NCBI GenBank assembly: GCA_947492575.1
Contig: CANLNK010000005.1
Location: 1-64,000, forward strand
Direction: 5' to 3'
Length of the DNA stretch: 64,000 nt
From: an uncultured Thalassotalea sp.
GTDB lineage: Bacteria; Pseudomonadota; Gammaproteobacteria; Enterobacterales; Alteromonadaceae
Shown: positions 23,266 to 33,311 of the stretch, piece after piece
Layout: the number at the start of each line of letters is the position of its first letter
Numbering within the stretch: the first letter of the stretch is position 1
Notes under the pieces: model-generated
Databases searched by the model: none
The model's input: the letters and a program-made list of their open reading frames with translations, nothing else
Told to the model about the DNA's origin: nothing
Position numbers and translations under genes: made by a program

Positions 23266-25443
23266 TTAAGGCGCTACTCTGGATATTCTGTCAGTTATCA
23301 CCACTTTATTTCTGCCGCTATTCTTCGCTTGGTATAAGCACTCATCAGCAACCTTTACCCACTTCAACAAATCTTCAGAAAACTCAGCATCCGCGATAAT
23401 TGCGCCAAAGCTGCTGCTGGTACGAAACACTTGTTCGTTGTCTTTGTCGACAAACTCCGTTTCTGCGATTTTAACGCGCAGACTCTCTAGCTTCTTCGCT
23501 AGTGCTGCGGCGGTAATGTATGGCGCAATCACTAGGAACTCCTCTCCACCGAAACGTACAATGGTGTCGGTTTCGCGACTAAACTCTTCGCTCACTAAGC
23601 TGGCAACCTTAACTAATACCTCATCACCAGCTAAGTGGCCATAGTTGTCATTGAGTCGTTTAAAATGATCTAAATCCATCATGATCACTGACATCAAAGC
23701 TAAATTTCGCTGCGCGGTCTTTTGGATATAAACAAAGTTATTGTCTAGATATCGGCGATTATGCACCTTGGTGAGTCCGTCGTTAAGTGCCAATTCTTGC
23801 AGTTGTTCATTGGCTTGGTTCAAAGCGCGAGTGCGCTCATTAACCATTTGCTCGAGGTTTTTTTGGTGTACCTCAACCATGTTCTTATCGCGCTTCAATT
23901 CCTGATATAGATGGTTAATTTCAACAGCTGCTGATTCCCTCAACGGCTTGAATGTGTCTATCGCTTTGTTATCAAATTTATTGATTTGCTGAATGATAAA
24001 ATTAAGTGGCTTGGTAATTCTTCGACCAAATAGGAAAGCAACAATCGCGGACATTATAAGCGTAAAGAGAAGACTGACAAAAATCGCTAAATACTCTTGC
24101 TCCATTGCCTTGATGATTAAGTCAAAATCAATGATGGTGTATACCTGCCAGCCAGCTGGTGATACTTTCTTAGCGTAAGCAAACACCTCATCCGGCATAG
24201 ATGACACTATAAAACGTTGCTGCTCAGCCGAATTACTAATTGCGTCAAATTGAAACTCCGCCAATGGTTCAATGTTTAGCGTCGGATCTGCATAGATAAT
24301 CTTATTGTGTTGATCGGTAATGACGGTTTTGATCGGGATTAACCCTGAATGAGTGTCAGTAAATACCTGCAAAAAACTAAGATCTAATGAGCCTTCTACA
24401 ATACCTGCTGGCGTCGAGAAGTCATTGTTTTGATAATACGGTGCGCTAATTGCCACAATGACGCTGCGACCAAAGCCTTTTCCTTGGAATACTGACGATA
24501 AATAAAGCGATTGATTATTCATCGCTTGCTGAAAGTAATCTCTGTCTTTAACTGAACTTTCCGTCATCGACGACATCAAGCTTGCAGGACTGGCGTTGAC
24601 GATTTCTCCGTCCTTGTCAGCCACTAGCATGGTAAGAAACCCTGCATAGCTCAAATGGGTTTGCTCTAACACGGTTTGTCTATCGATGCTTTGCCCGTGA
24701 CTCATCCAGTTGGCGGCGATAGCAATAGCGCTTTTCTGGTTATTAACAAAAAAGTGAATGGAGTCAGCTAGCTTTTGCGCTCGGTTTTCCAAAGACGATT
24801 GCGTTGCCTGATGAGAAGAAACTATCAGACCACGACTGATGTATAAGCTGGCACTAATAAGCGCTAGTGTCGTGACAATAATGATCGCATAAACTAATTG
24901 CTGACCTAGTTTCCGCTTTATTTTGGGTTGTTGTCGCCAACTTACGTCCATTCGACGATCAAGCAGGAAAGCGATGATGCAGCCTATAGTGGCGTATATT
25001 GCAGCATTAAATCCCTGTTTTAGACTGACGAATAGCCAGTAAACATCGGGTTGGTTCGACGTAAGCCAAATAAGCAGTGCTGTAAGTGGCATACCAATAA
25101 GCAGCCAATAATATAGATCGGCAAATAGCACATATCGGCCACGGCTGCGTAGGTATGAAATGACTAATGCTTCTAAACCGAAGGTTAGGTAGCCAAAGGG
25201 GTGCCCCCAATTAAAGTACAAGGGGGTAACCGCAATTAGGGCAACAATTAATGCAAGTGGCGGTCGAAACAACATAGCGCCAATGATAATGACGGCATTG
25301 CCGAAAATTAGTTCTACATTAGGTAGAAGAGGCACTGAAAGCGAATTGACCAATGCGCCTATTATGCCCAACAAAATGGCAAACAAGGTGGGTTGCAATC
25401 GCTGCCAAATCGCCCGATTGCTAGGTACTGCTATATCCTGCAT
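23266..25443 (-). CDS. Membrane sensor diguanylate cyclase (MASE1-like, Cache, GGDEF)
   Basis: The 725 residues comprise an N-terminal multi-span membrane region (about 13-205, resembling MASE1) and a periplasmic dCache-like domain (about 225-410). A further membrane helix (about 415-440), a HAMP/coiled-coil stretch (about 455-545) and a GGDEF domain follow. The active site is GGEEF at 632-636, with RETD five residues upstream as an inhibitory site. The ATG is only six bases beyond the hemY stop, so it is probably the last gene of the cyaY-hemCDXY transcript. The ligand is unknown. Confidence 0.9.
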   Translation of the reverse strand: MQDIAVPSNRAIWQRLQPTLFAILLGIIGALVNSLSVPLLPNVELIFGNAVIIIGAMLFRPPLALIVALIAVTPLYFNWGHPFGYLTFGLEALVISYLRSRGRYVLFADLYYWLLIGMPLTALLIWLTSNQPDVYWLFVSLKQGFNAAIYATIGCIIAFLLDRRMDVSWRQQPKIKRKLGQQLVYAIIIVTTLALISASLYISRGLIVSSHQATQSSLENRAQKLADSIHFFVNNQKSAIAIAANWMSHGQSIDRQTVLEQTHLSYAGFLTMLVADKDGEIVNASPASLMSSMTESSVKDRDYFQQAMNNQSLYLSSVFQGKGFGRSVIVAISAPYYQNNDFSTPAGIVEGSLDLSFLQVFTDTHSGLIPIKTVITDQHNKIIYADPTLNIEPLAEFQFDAISNSAEQQRFIVSSMPDEVFAYAKKVSPAGWQVYTIIDFDLIIKAMEQEYLAIFVSLLFTLIMSAIVAFLFGRRITKPLNFIIQQINKFDNKAIDTFKPLRESAAVEINHLYQELKRDKNMVEVHQKNLEQMVNERTRALNQANEQLQELALNDGLTKVHNRRYLDNNFVYIQKTAQRNLALMSVIMMDLDHFKRLNDNYGHLAGDEVLVKVASLVSEEFSRETDTIVRFGGEEFLVIAPYITAAALAKKLESLRVKIAETEFVDKDNEQVFRTSSSFGAIIADAEFSEDLLKWVKVADECLYQAKNSGRNKVVITDRISRVAP

Positions 25444-25449
25444 AATTTA

Positions 25450-26637
25450 TTATTTGGAGAGCAAAACCTTAGTTGCTTGTTCAAACTTACCTTGAGCTGC
25501 CAAAACTTGGCCAAAGGTAGCAATATCGACATCCTTATTTTGCGATGTATCGTCACCGCTATTAAGCAAACTATTAAATGCTCGTTCAGCTAGTGGCCAA
25601 TCCTGATTGGATGCTGCTAAATGACCTAAACAGCTTAGCCAAAGTGAACTTTGTGGTGAACTTTGCAAGTGCTTTTGTACGGCATTAAGCAATGCTGTCG
25701 GCTTATGAAGTGGTAATAGCTTGATTTGATTAATCAACGTCTGATTAACGCCTTTCTTAATCACTGGTACAAGCAATTTCTCTAGCGGTTCATTGATGTT
25801 GGCCTTTGCTAATACGCGGCAGTACGCAATGATAATATCGTCGTTTTGTTTATCTTTACGCGATAGGCTTTGCCAGTAATTGTGAAGTGCATCGTTACTT
25901 TGTTGCGTTAACAGCTCATTGAATTTTCCTTCAAATGCCTGCTGGGTCCATCGTTGAACCTTTGTTGTGTCTACGTCTTTTGCTTTACGTGCTTTAGTGA
26001 TGAAGCTAATGACATTATCGAAACGCAGCTCTTGCAAACTCAATTCAATTTCTTTTGCTAGCAAACGACTGTCGTGACCGATTTTTGTATGGTGTTGGTC
26101 CATCAATGCACGTGCTTCGGCCAGTTTATTCTGCGTCATCAAAATATCTAGCTTCACTAAGATGCTTTCAAGGTTTGTACTGCGTTGACTTGCCGTGTCT
26201 TGATCAAGCTTAGCGAGATAGTGATTGGCATTCGAATCCATCGATTGTGCCTGTGCTGCATGCGCAGCAACTAAATAAGCAGTTTCTTCCTGCTGGCCTG
26301 CATCGGCACTTTTTGCCAACAACTGCTCTGCTTGTTGATAATCGCCTAGCACATAGGCAGCTATTCCTTTTCTAAAATTTTGCTCAGCTCTTCTTCTGCC
26401 AGCACCTGAAAACTTGCGCCAAGTACCTAAACTGATGTTCAGTCCGCCTTTGAATACTTTAAGGGCAATCATCAAAGCGATGAATAACACTGTAAGTAAG
26501 ATGATCGCGGTAACAACAGTTGATTCAATCGTAATGTCACCCATGGCGATAAGAATGTAACCTTTCTCATCAATTAGCATTGGACTCAATGCGACGGCTG
26601 CGAAAAATAGCAGCACAATCAGGATAATACGGATCAT
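25450..26637 (-). CDS. hemY: HemY, TPR membrane protein of the hem operon
   Basis: The 395 residues comprise two N-terminal membrane helices (IILIVLLFFAAVALSPMLI and AIILLTVLFIALMIALKVF) forming the HemY_N domain, then a long TPR-like helical domain. This is the proteobacterial HemY of the hemCDXY operon, thought to be a porphyrin-related scaffold, and not the protoporphyrinogen oxidase of the same name in Bacillus. It overlaps hemX by four bases. Confidence 0.92.
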   Translation of the reverse strand: MIRIILIVLLFFAAVALSPMLIDEKGYILIAMGDITIESTVVTAIILLTVLFIALMIALKVFKGGLNISLGTWRKFSGAGRRRAEQNFRKGIAAYVLGDYQQAEQLLAKSADAGQQEETAYLVAAHAAQAQSMDSNANHYLAKLDQDTASQRSTNLESILVKLDILMTQNKLAEARALMDQHHTKIGHDSRLLAKEIELSLQELRFDNVISFITKARKAKDVDTTKVQRWTQQAFEGKFNELLTQQSNDALHNYWQSLSRKDKQNDDIIIAYCRVLAKANINEPLEKLLVPVIKKGVNQTLINQIKLLPLHKPTALLNAVQKHLQSSPQSSLWLSCLGHLAASNQDWPLAERAFNSLLNSGDDTSQNKDVDIATFGQVLAAQGKFEQATKVLLSK

Positions 26638-27893
26638 AAGTTTGCTCCGTCTGCTGCCGAAGTGGACGTTGCTTGGTCACTTTCAACTGGTGACGGCTGC
26701 TTAGGTGAAGGCAATGGATTTGAACGCATTAAGGCTCTGGTTATCGCCTGCTGAGATAACAAAGTATCAGGCAAGGTTAATGAGATAATCGCATTAGTTG
26801 TGCTATCTAAACTATCACTGAAGTTAACAACACGAACATCTTCTTGATCAAAGTATTCACCCAACCAGCTTTGAGCATCGGCAATAGCGGCATCAAATAT
26901 GACACTGTTTTGTTGACTTGCAGCCCATTGTGCAAGTTGTAGCTTCAAGCGAATATTTTGACGTAGGTTTTGTTGCTGGGTTGGTGTTAACAGTGCTTCA
27001 ACGTTTGATGTACGACGCTTCACCGTAATGAACTTGGCCAGTGTTTCTTGCCATGTCTTACGCAAATTCTCGCGCCAATCAGCAATATCTTCACTTAGTT
27101 CTAATTCGGGTTCATCTTCAAGCGACGTTGGCAGGTAAGCCATAGCAATCGGCAAACTGTCGACTTGTTTGTTTAACGCCATTAGCTTTAACACAACGTC
27201 ATCGGTTGCTAACTCTGGCAATAGCCTTAGTGTTTCAATATCTTGACTGATGGCCTGTCTAACAGGAAGAAAAGCTGGATTGCCTAGCTCTTTGATTCGA
27301 GCATCGGCATCTAATAATAGGTTGATGGCTGATTGACCATTTTTCTCCAGCCACATAGAGCGGGCAGCTATGCGAATTAAATACTCAGCTTCTTGGAGTA
27401 ACCAATCTGAAGGCTGATTTTGCTGCAATGCGTTAGTTAATGCCTGTAGCTCTAGCATTTCTTGCTGCAGTGGAATAATCGCCGTTTGAACCTGTTGTTC
27501 GTTATTGGCTTGGCTTTGCGCACTTTGCTGATTAATCAAGGCTGCTAGTTGTGATTTCGTTTGACTAAGCGCTTGTGTTTGTTGGGCATTGAAAGACTCA
27601 GTTAACTGATTCACCAACAACTGTTGCTGTTGTTTATGCCAAACGTAACCGCCGCCAAGGCCTGCAACCGCTAACAATGCAACCAGTAAGGCTAACAACG
27701 CTGTTTTTGAAACTGGCTGCTTCGCAGGTGTTACCGTTCTGCGTGTAGGAGGAGAAGATTTTGCAGCAGTAGAAGACGTTTTAGTCGCCGTTTTGACATC
27801 AGCTGAAGCCGTCGTTTCTGCTGATTTTTTCTCGGCAGCCGAAGTTGTTACGTCGTCTTTTGTCGCGGTAGTTGGCGTTTTATTGTCAGTCAT
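26634..27893 (-). CDS. hemX: HemX, membrane-anchored coiled-coil protein of the hem operon
   Basis: The 419 residues begin with a Thr/Ala/Lys-rich low-complexity N-terminus (1-60). One membrane helix (about 63-84) leads into a Gln-rich coiled coil (about 88-150) and the conserved HemX domain. Called a putative uroporphyrinogen III methyltransferase in older annotation, it has no SAM-binding motif; its role is probably structural. It overlaps both neighbours (eight bases with hemD, four with hemY). Confidence 0.92.
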   Translation of the reverse strand: MTDNKTPTTATKDDVTTSAAEKKSAETTASADVKTATKTSSTAAKSSPPTRRTVTPAKQPVSKTALLALLVALLAVAGLGGGYVWHKQQQQLLVNQLTESFNAQQTQALSQTKSQLAALINQQSAQSQANNEQQVQTAIIPLQQEMLELQALTNALQQNQPSDWLLQEAEYLIRIAARSMWLEKNGQSAINLLLDADARIKELGNPAFLPVRQAISQDIETLRLLPELATDDVVLKLMALNKQVDSLPIAMAYLPTSLEDEPELELSEDIADWRENLRKTWQETLAKFITVKRRTSNVEALLTPTQQQNLRQNIRLKLQLAQWAASQQNSVIFDAAIADAQSWLGEYFDQEDVRVVNFSDSLDSTTNAIISLTLPDTLLSQQAITRALMRSNPLPSPKQPSPVESDQATSTSAADGANL

Positions 27894-28650
27894 TTATCGT
27901 TTCCAATTGCGTCAAAGCGCTAAGAATGGCTTGGTCATTTGCGCCGTTTGTGCAAACGATTCGCTTTAGCCCTAGTTGTTTGGCATTACGAGCTATACGC
28001 TCGCTTACTACTAGCCATAAGCATGTGTTTTGCCAGAAATTATCGTCATTATGGGTTAATTGTACAACGCTTTCGAGTAAAGCGTTACTGCTAATAATTA
28101 GCGTATTAATACCTTTTTCGCGCCAGTACGCGACTTGTTCGGCGGAAATGTGTTGCCAATCCCGCTTATAGCTTTCTATATAGTTGCTGTTAGCCCCACG
28201 TGCTTGTAGGCCTTCTGCAATTAACTCCCTACCGCCATCGCCTCTAACAATGATGACATCATGTCCACTAATGTTCTGGAGTGGCTCTAGTGCGAGCACA
28301 CCTTCGCTATTGTGACGGTTTGGAACGAGTATGTCGTTGATACCCAATTGCTTTAAGGCTTTTTCCGTTGCCGTGCCAACGGCAACAATGCCTCTGTTGG
28401 GCCACTTGGTAATAGAAAGCAATTGTTCGGCAAAGTTAACGGCTGCAACACTAACGAAGATAAGCCAAGGATTATCGCAGCGCTCAACAACCTGATTGAG
28501 GTCATCAAGGCTTGCATTGGCTTGATAGGTAAAAAAGGTTTGTTGAAGGCTGTCAAAGCCAGCACTTTTTAAGGTGCTAGCTAGCTGACTGGCCTGAGGT
28601 TCAGGCCGAGTAATGAGGGGATAAGGTTTAGCGTTTAGATTAGCTACCAT
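27886..28650 (-). CDS. hemD: Uroporphyrinogen-III synthase
   Basis: Closes and inverts ring D of hydroxymethylbilane to give uroporphyrinogen III. The 254 residues have the two-lobed HemD fold, with weak sequence conservation typical of this enzyme. N-terminal [27 protein letters not shown] and [19 protein letters not shown] are recognisable. It overlaps hemC by 11 bases. Confidence 0.93.
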   Translation of the reverse strand: MVANLNAKPYPLITRPEPQASQLASTLKSAGFDSLQQTFFTYQANASLDDLNQVVERCDNPWLIFVSVAAVNFAEQLLSITKWPNRGIVAVGTATEKALKQLGINDILVPNRHNSEGVLALEPLQNISGHDVIIVRGDGGRELIAEGLQARGANSNYIESYKRDWQHISAEQVAYWREKGINTLIISSNALLESVVQLTHNDDNFWQNTCLWLVVSERIARNAKQLGLKRIVCTNGANDQAILSALTQLETIND

Positions 28651-29563
28651 ATACCTGTTTTAAAATACGCTCTGCACCTAACCCCAATAGCGTTTGAGCA
28701 AGCTTTTCACCTAACGCCTCGGCATCGTTTACATCACCTGAAATATCACTTTCAATGATTTCACTGCCGTCGATCGCACCAACTAAACCGCGTAAGTGAA
28801 TCTGCTCATCAGCAATAATGGCGTAACTACCGATTGGCACCTGACAGCCGCCTTCAAGTGCTTTATTCATCGCGCGCTCTGCTAATACACGAACACGGGT
28901 TTCTGCACATTCAAGTGGCGCCAATAACGCTTTGATTGTTTCGTCATTAGTGCGGCATTCAATACCAACAGCGCCTTGACCATTTGCCGGTAGCATTTGC
29001 TCTGGCTCAATGAAGTTCTTGATGCGTTCTGGCATTTCTAAGCGAATCAACCCTGCAGCTGCAAGAATAATCGCGTCGTATTGGCCTTCATCTAGTTTTG
29101 CTAAGCGCGTATTGACGTTGCCGCGAAGGTCGCGAATATCTAAGTCTGGACGTTGTGATTTCAGCTGGCATTGGCGACGTAGGCTGGATGTGCCAACAAT
29201 GGCACCTTCTGGTAATTCGTCGATGCTGCTGTATGTGTTTGATACAAATGCGTCGCGAGGATCTTCACGAGGGCAAATAACCTCTAAACCTAAGCCTTCT
29301 GGGAACTCTACTGGTACATCTTTCATTGAATGCACAGCAATGTCTGCACGCCCTTCTAGCATGGCGACTTCAAGTTCTTTAACGAATAGACCTTTACCAC
29401 CCACTTTAGCCAACGGTGTGTCTAAAATTATGTCGCCTTTTGTGGTCATTGGTACAAGCTCGACCGTAATGTCGTCGTGGAAGTGCTCAAGTTGGGCTTT
29501 TACATATTCGGCTTGCCACAAGGCGAGCGCGCTTTTGCGCGTTGCAATTCTAACAGTTGTCAT
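28640..29563 (-). CDS. hemC: Porphobilinogen deaminase (hydroxymethylbilane synthase)
   Basis: Polymerises four porphobilinogens into hydroxymethylbilane. The 307 residues show [44 protein letters not shown], and the dipyrromethane-cofactor cysteine in [12 protein letters not shown]. It lies 17 bases after cyaY on the same strand. The usual divergent neighbour cyaA is absent here. Confidence 0.97.
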   Translation of the reverse strand: MTTVRIATRKSALALWQAEYVKAQLEHFHDDITVELVPMTTKGDIILDTPLAKVGGKGLFVKELEVAMLEGRADIAVHSMKDVPVEFPEGLGLEVICPREDPRDAFVSNTYSSIDELPEGAIVGTSSLRRQCQLKSQRPDLDIRDLRGNVNTRLAKLDEGQYDAIILAAAGLIRLEMPERIKNFIEPEQMLPANGQGAVGIECRTNDETIKALLAPLECAETRVRVLAERAMNKALEGGCQVPIGSYAIIADEQIHLRGLVGAIDGSEIIESDISGDVNDAEALGEKLAQTLLGLGAERILKQVYGS

Positions 29564-29580
29564 GGGAATTCTCTTTGTGT

Positions 29581-29901
29581 TTACGGCTGGCTTAATTCAA
29601 TCGTGGCGTCTGCTTGAGTGCTAACGGCATTAGATAGGAATTGCCATAATTCATCGCCCGCGCGCTTATCAACCCATTGCTCGTCTTGATAAACGAAGTG
29701 GTGTCCATTGAATTTGGTGGCAACCCAAATTTCATGCAATGGTGCTTGTTTGTTAATGATGATTTTACTGCCGTTTTTAAACGTCAGGGTTAGCATGCCG
29801 CTAATGCCTTCGTAATCTATATCTGTTCCGCAATCTTCAATGGCTTCTTCAATTGCAAGTAGTAACTCATCGGCGATGAAATTGTATTGGCTATCGTTCA
29901 T
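29581..29901 (-). CDS. cyaY: Frataxin-like iron-binding protein CyaY
   Basis: Small acidic protein of 106 residues, the same length as E. coli CyaY. The N-terminal acidic helix ([22 protein letters not shown]) and the beta sheet with conserved Trp residues ([20 protein letters not shown]) are present. It modulates iron-sulfur cluster assembly and iron supply. Lying first on the strand before hemC, it links iron handling and tetrapyrrole synthesis in one probable transcript. Confidence 0.95.
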   Translation of the reverse strand: MNDSQYNFIADELLLAIEEAIEDCGTDIDYEGISGMLTLTFKNGSKIIINKQAPLHEIWVATKFNGHHFVYQDEQWVDKRAGDELWQFLSNAVSTQADATIELSQP

Positions 29902-29979
29902 TTATCTGATCCAAGAATGATAAGACTTGTATTTGTTGATATGCATATGCGTATAATACCAGCCATGTAGGTTAATACT

Positions 29980-30258
29980 AGGGTCTGTTAACCTTTCAGG
30001 GTTAAATTTTGTTCGAATTAAATGCATTTTTATCGCGGCACTTGCGATACGCATAGTTATTCTACGCACAGAGCAAGTAACAATGAGAAAAATGCATTTA
30101 AACGAATCCCTTTTACTAGATATTTGGGACAGTATTTATGATGCCTTTCTACAGCGTTATCGCTTATTTATGTGGAATAACCACACGGCATAAGCTCTGC
30201 CTTGTATAAAAACATCATAAATTACTGCAAAAATAGCCTCGAAAGATCAACAGACCCT
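29980..30258 (+). mobile_element. 279-bp MITE-like palindromic element, copy 2
   Basis: It starts AGGGTCTGTTAACCTTTCAG and ends with the near-complement GAAAGATCAACAGACCCT. The same internal nested inverted repeats as copy 1 are present, in opposite orientation, and no ORF is seen. A TA precedes the left GGG, but the right flank is TC, so a target duplication is not clean here. It occupies most of the 408-base cyaY-lptM divergent gap. The bases before it (29902-29979) and after it (30259-30309) must contain the cyaY and lptM promoters unless the element supplies one. Confidence 0.85.
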
Positions 30259-30309
30259 CGCTTGTATCGCGAATATTTACTGTCAAAATAGTGGGCTAAA
30301 TCAATAAAA

Positions 30310-30480
30310 ATGAATAGAAAATCATCTCCTTTGCTACTCGCTGCTTTTTCACTGTGTTTTCTTGTTGCTTGCGGCAATAAAGGCCCGCTTTATCAAACAC
30401 CAGAACAGCCTGCGACAACACCAGCAAAACAACAAACACAACAACCGACATCACCTTTGTTAGTAGAAGAGAATATCTAG
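30310..30480 (+). CDS. lptM: LPS-assembly lipoprotein LptM (YifL)
   Basis: A 56-residue lipoprotein with signal peptide SPLLLAAFSLCFL and lipobox LVAC. After the cysteine comes GNKGPLY, the hallmark of LptM/YifL, and a Pro/Gln/Thr-rich tail. LptM associates with the LptDE translocon in the outer membrane in E. coli. Its TAG stop shares its G with the GTG start of lysA. Position beside cyaY and lysA/dapF is the ancestral arrangement. Confidence 0.92.
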   Translation: MNRKSSPLLLAAFSLCFLVACGNKGPLYQTPEQPATTPAKQQTQQPTSPLLVEENI

Positions 30481-31745
30481 TGGATTATTTTAACTATCAA
30501 GCTGATGCTAATGGCGCCCAGATGCTTTATGCAGAAGATTGTGCCGTTAACGATATTGCCCAAACGTATCAAACCCCTGTTTATGTCTACTCTCGTGCAA
30601 CAATAGAGCGCCACTGGCATGCTTTTGACAATGCTGCCGGGGAGTTACCTCATATGGTGTGCTACGCGGTTAAGGCGAACAGTAATCTAGCTGTGTTAAA
30701 TGTAATGGCGCGATTAGGCTCTGGCTTTGATATTGTCTCTGAAGGAGAGCTAGCGCGAGTTATTGCGGCAGGTGGTGACCCCAAAAAAGTGGTGTTTTCA
30801 GGCGTCGGTAAAAAGTCTTCTGAAATCGCCTATGCATTAAAGCAAGGCATTTACTGCTTTAACATTGAATCAGCATCTGAACTGGAACGTATTAATCGGG
30901 TTGCCGGTGAAATGAATGTCAAAGCGCCAATCTCATTCAGAGTAAACCCAGATGTTGATGCAGGCACACACCCTTATATTTCAACGGGCCTAAAAGAGAA
31001 TAAATTTGGCATTTCAATTGATGAAGCGCCAGCGTTGTACCAATATGCAGCGTCGCTAGAAAACGTTGCCGTAAAAGGCGTAGATTGCCATATCGGTTCT
31101 CAACTTACCGAAGTTCAGCCGTTCTTAGATGCTCTCGATCGCGTTTTAATGCTGATTGATAAGCTGGCAAGCTTGGGTATTAAGCTATCTCATTTGGATG
31201 TGGGTGGTGGACTCGGCGTATGTTACCAAGACGAACAGCCGCCCCACCCTAATGACTACGCCAAGGCAATGGCAGAAAAGCTACAAGGCTATGATCTGAC
31301 GCTTATCTATGAACCAGGACGCGCGATTATGGCTAATGCCGGTATTTTGGTGACCGAAGTAGAGTTTTTGAAGACAAATCAGGACAAGCATTTTGCGATT
31401 GTCGATGCAGCGATGAATGATTTATTACGCCCTTCGTTGTACCAAGCTTGGCAAAATATTATTCCGGTAGAACCACGCGACGGTGAATCGAAGTCTTATG
31501 ATATCGTGGGACCTATTTGCGAAACTGGTGATTTCTTGGGTAAAGACCGTGACTTATGTATTGAGGAAGGGGACTTACTCGCAGTTCGTTCTTCAGGTGC
31601 TTATGGCTTTACCATGAGTTCAAATTATAATAGTCGTCCGCGAATCGCTGAAGTGATGGTTGATGGCGACCAAAGCACTTTGGTGCGTGCACGCGAAACA
31701 ATAGAGCAGCTATGGCAAGGTGAACAGCTGCTTGCAGACAAATAA
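30480..31745 (+). CDS. lysA: Diaminopimelate decarboxylase
   Basis: PLP enzyme converting meso-diaminopimelate to lysine. The 421 residues have PLP-lysine K65 in CYAVKANSN, the substrate/PLP motifs GSGFDIVSEGEL, HIGSQL and EPGRAI, and the catalytic cysteine in PICETGDFLG. The start is GTG at 30480, overlapping the lptM stop by one base, so translation is coupled. dapF follows ten bases later. Confidence 0.96.
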   Translation: MDYFNYQADANGAQMLYAEDCAVNDIAQTYQTPVYVYSRATIERHWHAFDNAAGELPHMVCYAVKANSNLAVLNVMARLGSGFDIVSEGELARVIAAGGDPKKVVFSGVGKKSSEIAYALKQGIYCFNIESASELERINRVAGEMNVKAPISFRVNPDVDAGTHPYISTGLKENKFGISIDEAPALYQYAASLENVAVKGVDCHIGSQLTEVQPFLDALDRVLMLIDKLASLGIKLSHLDVGGGLGVCYQDEQPPHPNDYAKAMAEKLQGYDLTLIYEPGRAIMANAGILVTEVEFLKTNQDKHFAIVDAAMNDLLRPSLYQAWQNIIPVEPRDGESKSYDIVGPICETGDFLGKDRDLCIEEGDLLAVRSSGAYGFTMSSNYNSRPRIAEVMVDGDQSTLVRARETIEQLWQGEQLLADK

Positions 31746-31755
31746 GAACGAGTAG

Positions 31756-32583
31756 ATGCTGTTAAACTTTTCTAAAATGCATGGTTTAGGCAATGACTTT
31801 ATGGTTGTTGATAATGTGACCCAAAACGTCTACTTGCCAAACGATCAAATTAAGAAGCTAGCGAACCGAAATTTTGGCGTTGGTTTTGATCAATTGTTGG
31901 TGGTTGAGCCACCTTATGACCCAGATTTAGACTTTCACTACCGTATTTTTAATGCTGACGGCAGCGAGGTTGCACAATGTGGTAACGGTGCTCGTTGTTT
32001 TGCGCGTTTCGTACGCAGCAAGGGTTTAACGAATCGCAATAAAATTCGTGTTTCAACACACAGTGGCAAGATGACGCTATACGTTGAGCGTGATGGCAAC
32101 ATCTCCGTCAACATGCCTGTGCCACAATTTGAACCTAATCAGATCCCATTTAAAGCGCAAAAAGTTGAAGGTACGTACATTATTCGCGCCAGTGAAACCG
32201 TATTATGTGGCGTGGTATCTATGGGTAACCCGCACTGTGTCGTCACGGTTGATAATGTTGATGAAGCACCACTTGAGACACTCGGCAAAGAATTAGAACA
32301 ACACGAAAGGTTTCCGAAAGGCGTTAATGTTGGCTTTATGGAAATCGTTTCTAGCGACTATGTTAAATTGCGCGTTTTTGAGCGCGGTGTTGGTGAAACA
32401 CTAGCGTGTGGCAGCGGTGCTTGCGCAGCTGTAGTGATTGGTCAAACACAGAAAAAGCTTGGCAAGCAAGTTACGGTTGAGTTGCCAGGCGGAAAATTAC
32501 GAATATTTTGGAAAGGTCCTGGCCATCCAGTGAAGATGTCAGGCCCTGCTTCCCATGTTTTTGATGGACAAATGCATATATGA
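31756..32583 (+). CDS. dapF: Diaminopimelate epimerase
   Basis: Interconverts LL- and meso-diaminopimelate for lysine and peptidoglycan synthesis. The 275 residues have the two catalytic cysteine motifs CGNGARC (first Cys at 75) and ACGSGACAA, plus MHGLGNDF at the N-terminus. Its stop overlaps the next start by four bases. Confidence 0.97.
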   Translation: MLLNFSKMHGLGNDFMVVDNVTQNVYLPNDQIKKLANRNFGVGFDQLLVVEPPYDPDLDFHYRIFNADGSEVAQCGNGARCFARFVRSKGLTNRNKIRVSTHSGKMTLYVERDGNISVNMPVPQFEPNQIPFKAQKVEGTYIIRASETVLCGVVSMGNPHCVVTVDNVDEAPLETLGKELEQHERFPKGVNVGFMEIVSSDYVKLRVFERGVGETLACGSGACAAVVIGQTQKKLGKQVTVELPGGKLRIFWKGPGHPVKMSGPASHVFDGQMHI

Positions 32584-33269
32584 GCGAACAAAAAACGGTA
32601 CAGCTAGATGAGCTGCCACTAAATGATGAATTAGTGGCCCGTTATTTAGAAGATAACCCCGAGTTTTTCAACCGCAACCCTGAGCTTGTAACTCAATTGC
32701 GTATTCAAGATCCACACCGTGGAACGGTCTCGTTGGTCGAGCGACAGCAGCAGCAACTTCGCCATAAGGTACAGGGCCTAGAAGAAGAAATTACGCAGTT
32801 AATGTCGATTGCGAACAGCAATGAACAATTATTCAGACTATACAGTGACTTGTACCTGCAGCTAATTGATAGCGACTCAATTGAGACACTTTTCTCAACG
32901 TTGCAGAAAGCAACTCTAGAGCTGTTATCTCTGTCGGATTTGAAAATTTGGTTCACCGACGCATTCAGTGTTGACCACCCAAGTGTTGTTGCAAGTGATT
33001 GCTCTGAAGTGATAAATGGACGCTTAGAAAAGGACGACTACTATTTTGGTCGTCTTCAGCAAAGTGAACAGCAATTAATATTTGGTCATACTAACGCCGG
33101 CTCGGTAGTGTTAATTAAACTAACCCATGAAGAGCAGCTATTAGGTTTCTTGGCGATCAGCTCAAGCGATGCCGATCATTTTGACCCACGCATGGATACA
33201 TTACTTCTCAGTCAATTTAGAAAATTAGTTGCTAAACTTCTTTTTCAACAACTAACGAATGCGGCGTAA
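32580..33269 (+). CDS. DUF484 family protein (YigA type, GAF-like)
   Basis: The 229 residues open with [19 protein letters not shown], the DUF484 signature. A coiled coil (about 55-75) and a GAF-like domain follow. Function is not established. In most Gammaproteobacteria this gene sits between dapF and xerC; here xerC is missing and the next gene is yigB. Confidence 0.9.
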   Translation: MSEQKTVQLDELPLNDELVARYLEDNPEFFNRNPELVTQLRIQDPHRGTVSLVERQQQQLRHKVQGLEEEITQLMSIANSNEQLFRLYSDLYLQLIDSDSIETLFSTLQKATLELLSLSDLKIWFTDAFSVDHPSVVASDCSEVINGRLEKDDYYFGRLQQSEQQLIFGHTNAGSVVLIKLTHEEQLLGFLAISSSDADHFDPRMDTLLLSQFRKLVAKLLFQQLTNAA

Positions 33270-33311
33270 TTGCAAACATTGCGTTAGATACAGAGACTAA
33301 ATGAACAATAC

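Noticed and set aside
25450-26637. hemY as protoporphyrinogen oxidase
   Set aside because: No FAD-binding motif; it is the TPR membrane protein of the proteobacterial hemCDXY operon, which only shares the gene name.
29010-29624. 204-residue open frame on the plus strand
   Set aside because: It is antisense to hemC and the cyaY 3' end; composition is shadow-like and hemC is unambiguous.
22961-30258. The bracketed block as a recently acquired composite transposon
   Set aside because: The two elements lack clear long target duplications, the genes are housekeeping, and cyaY next to lptM is the ancestral order.
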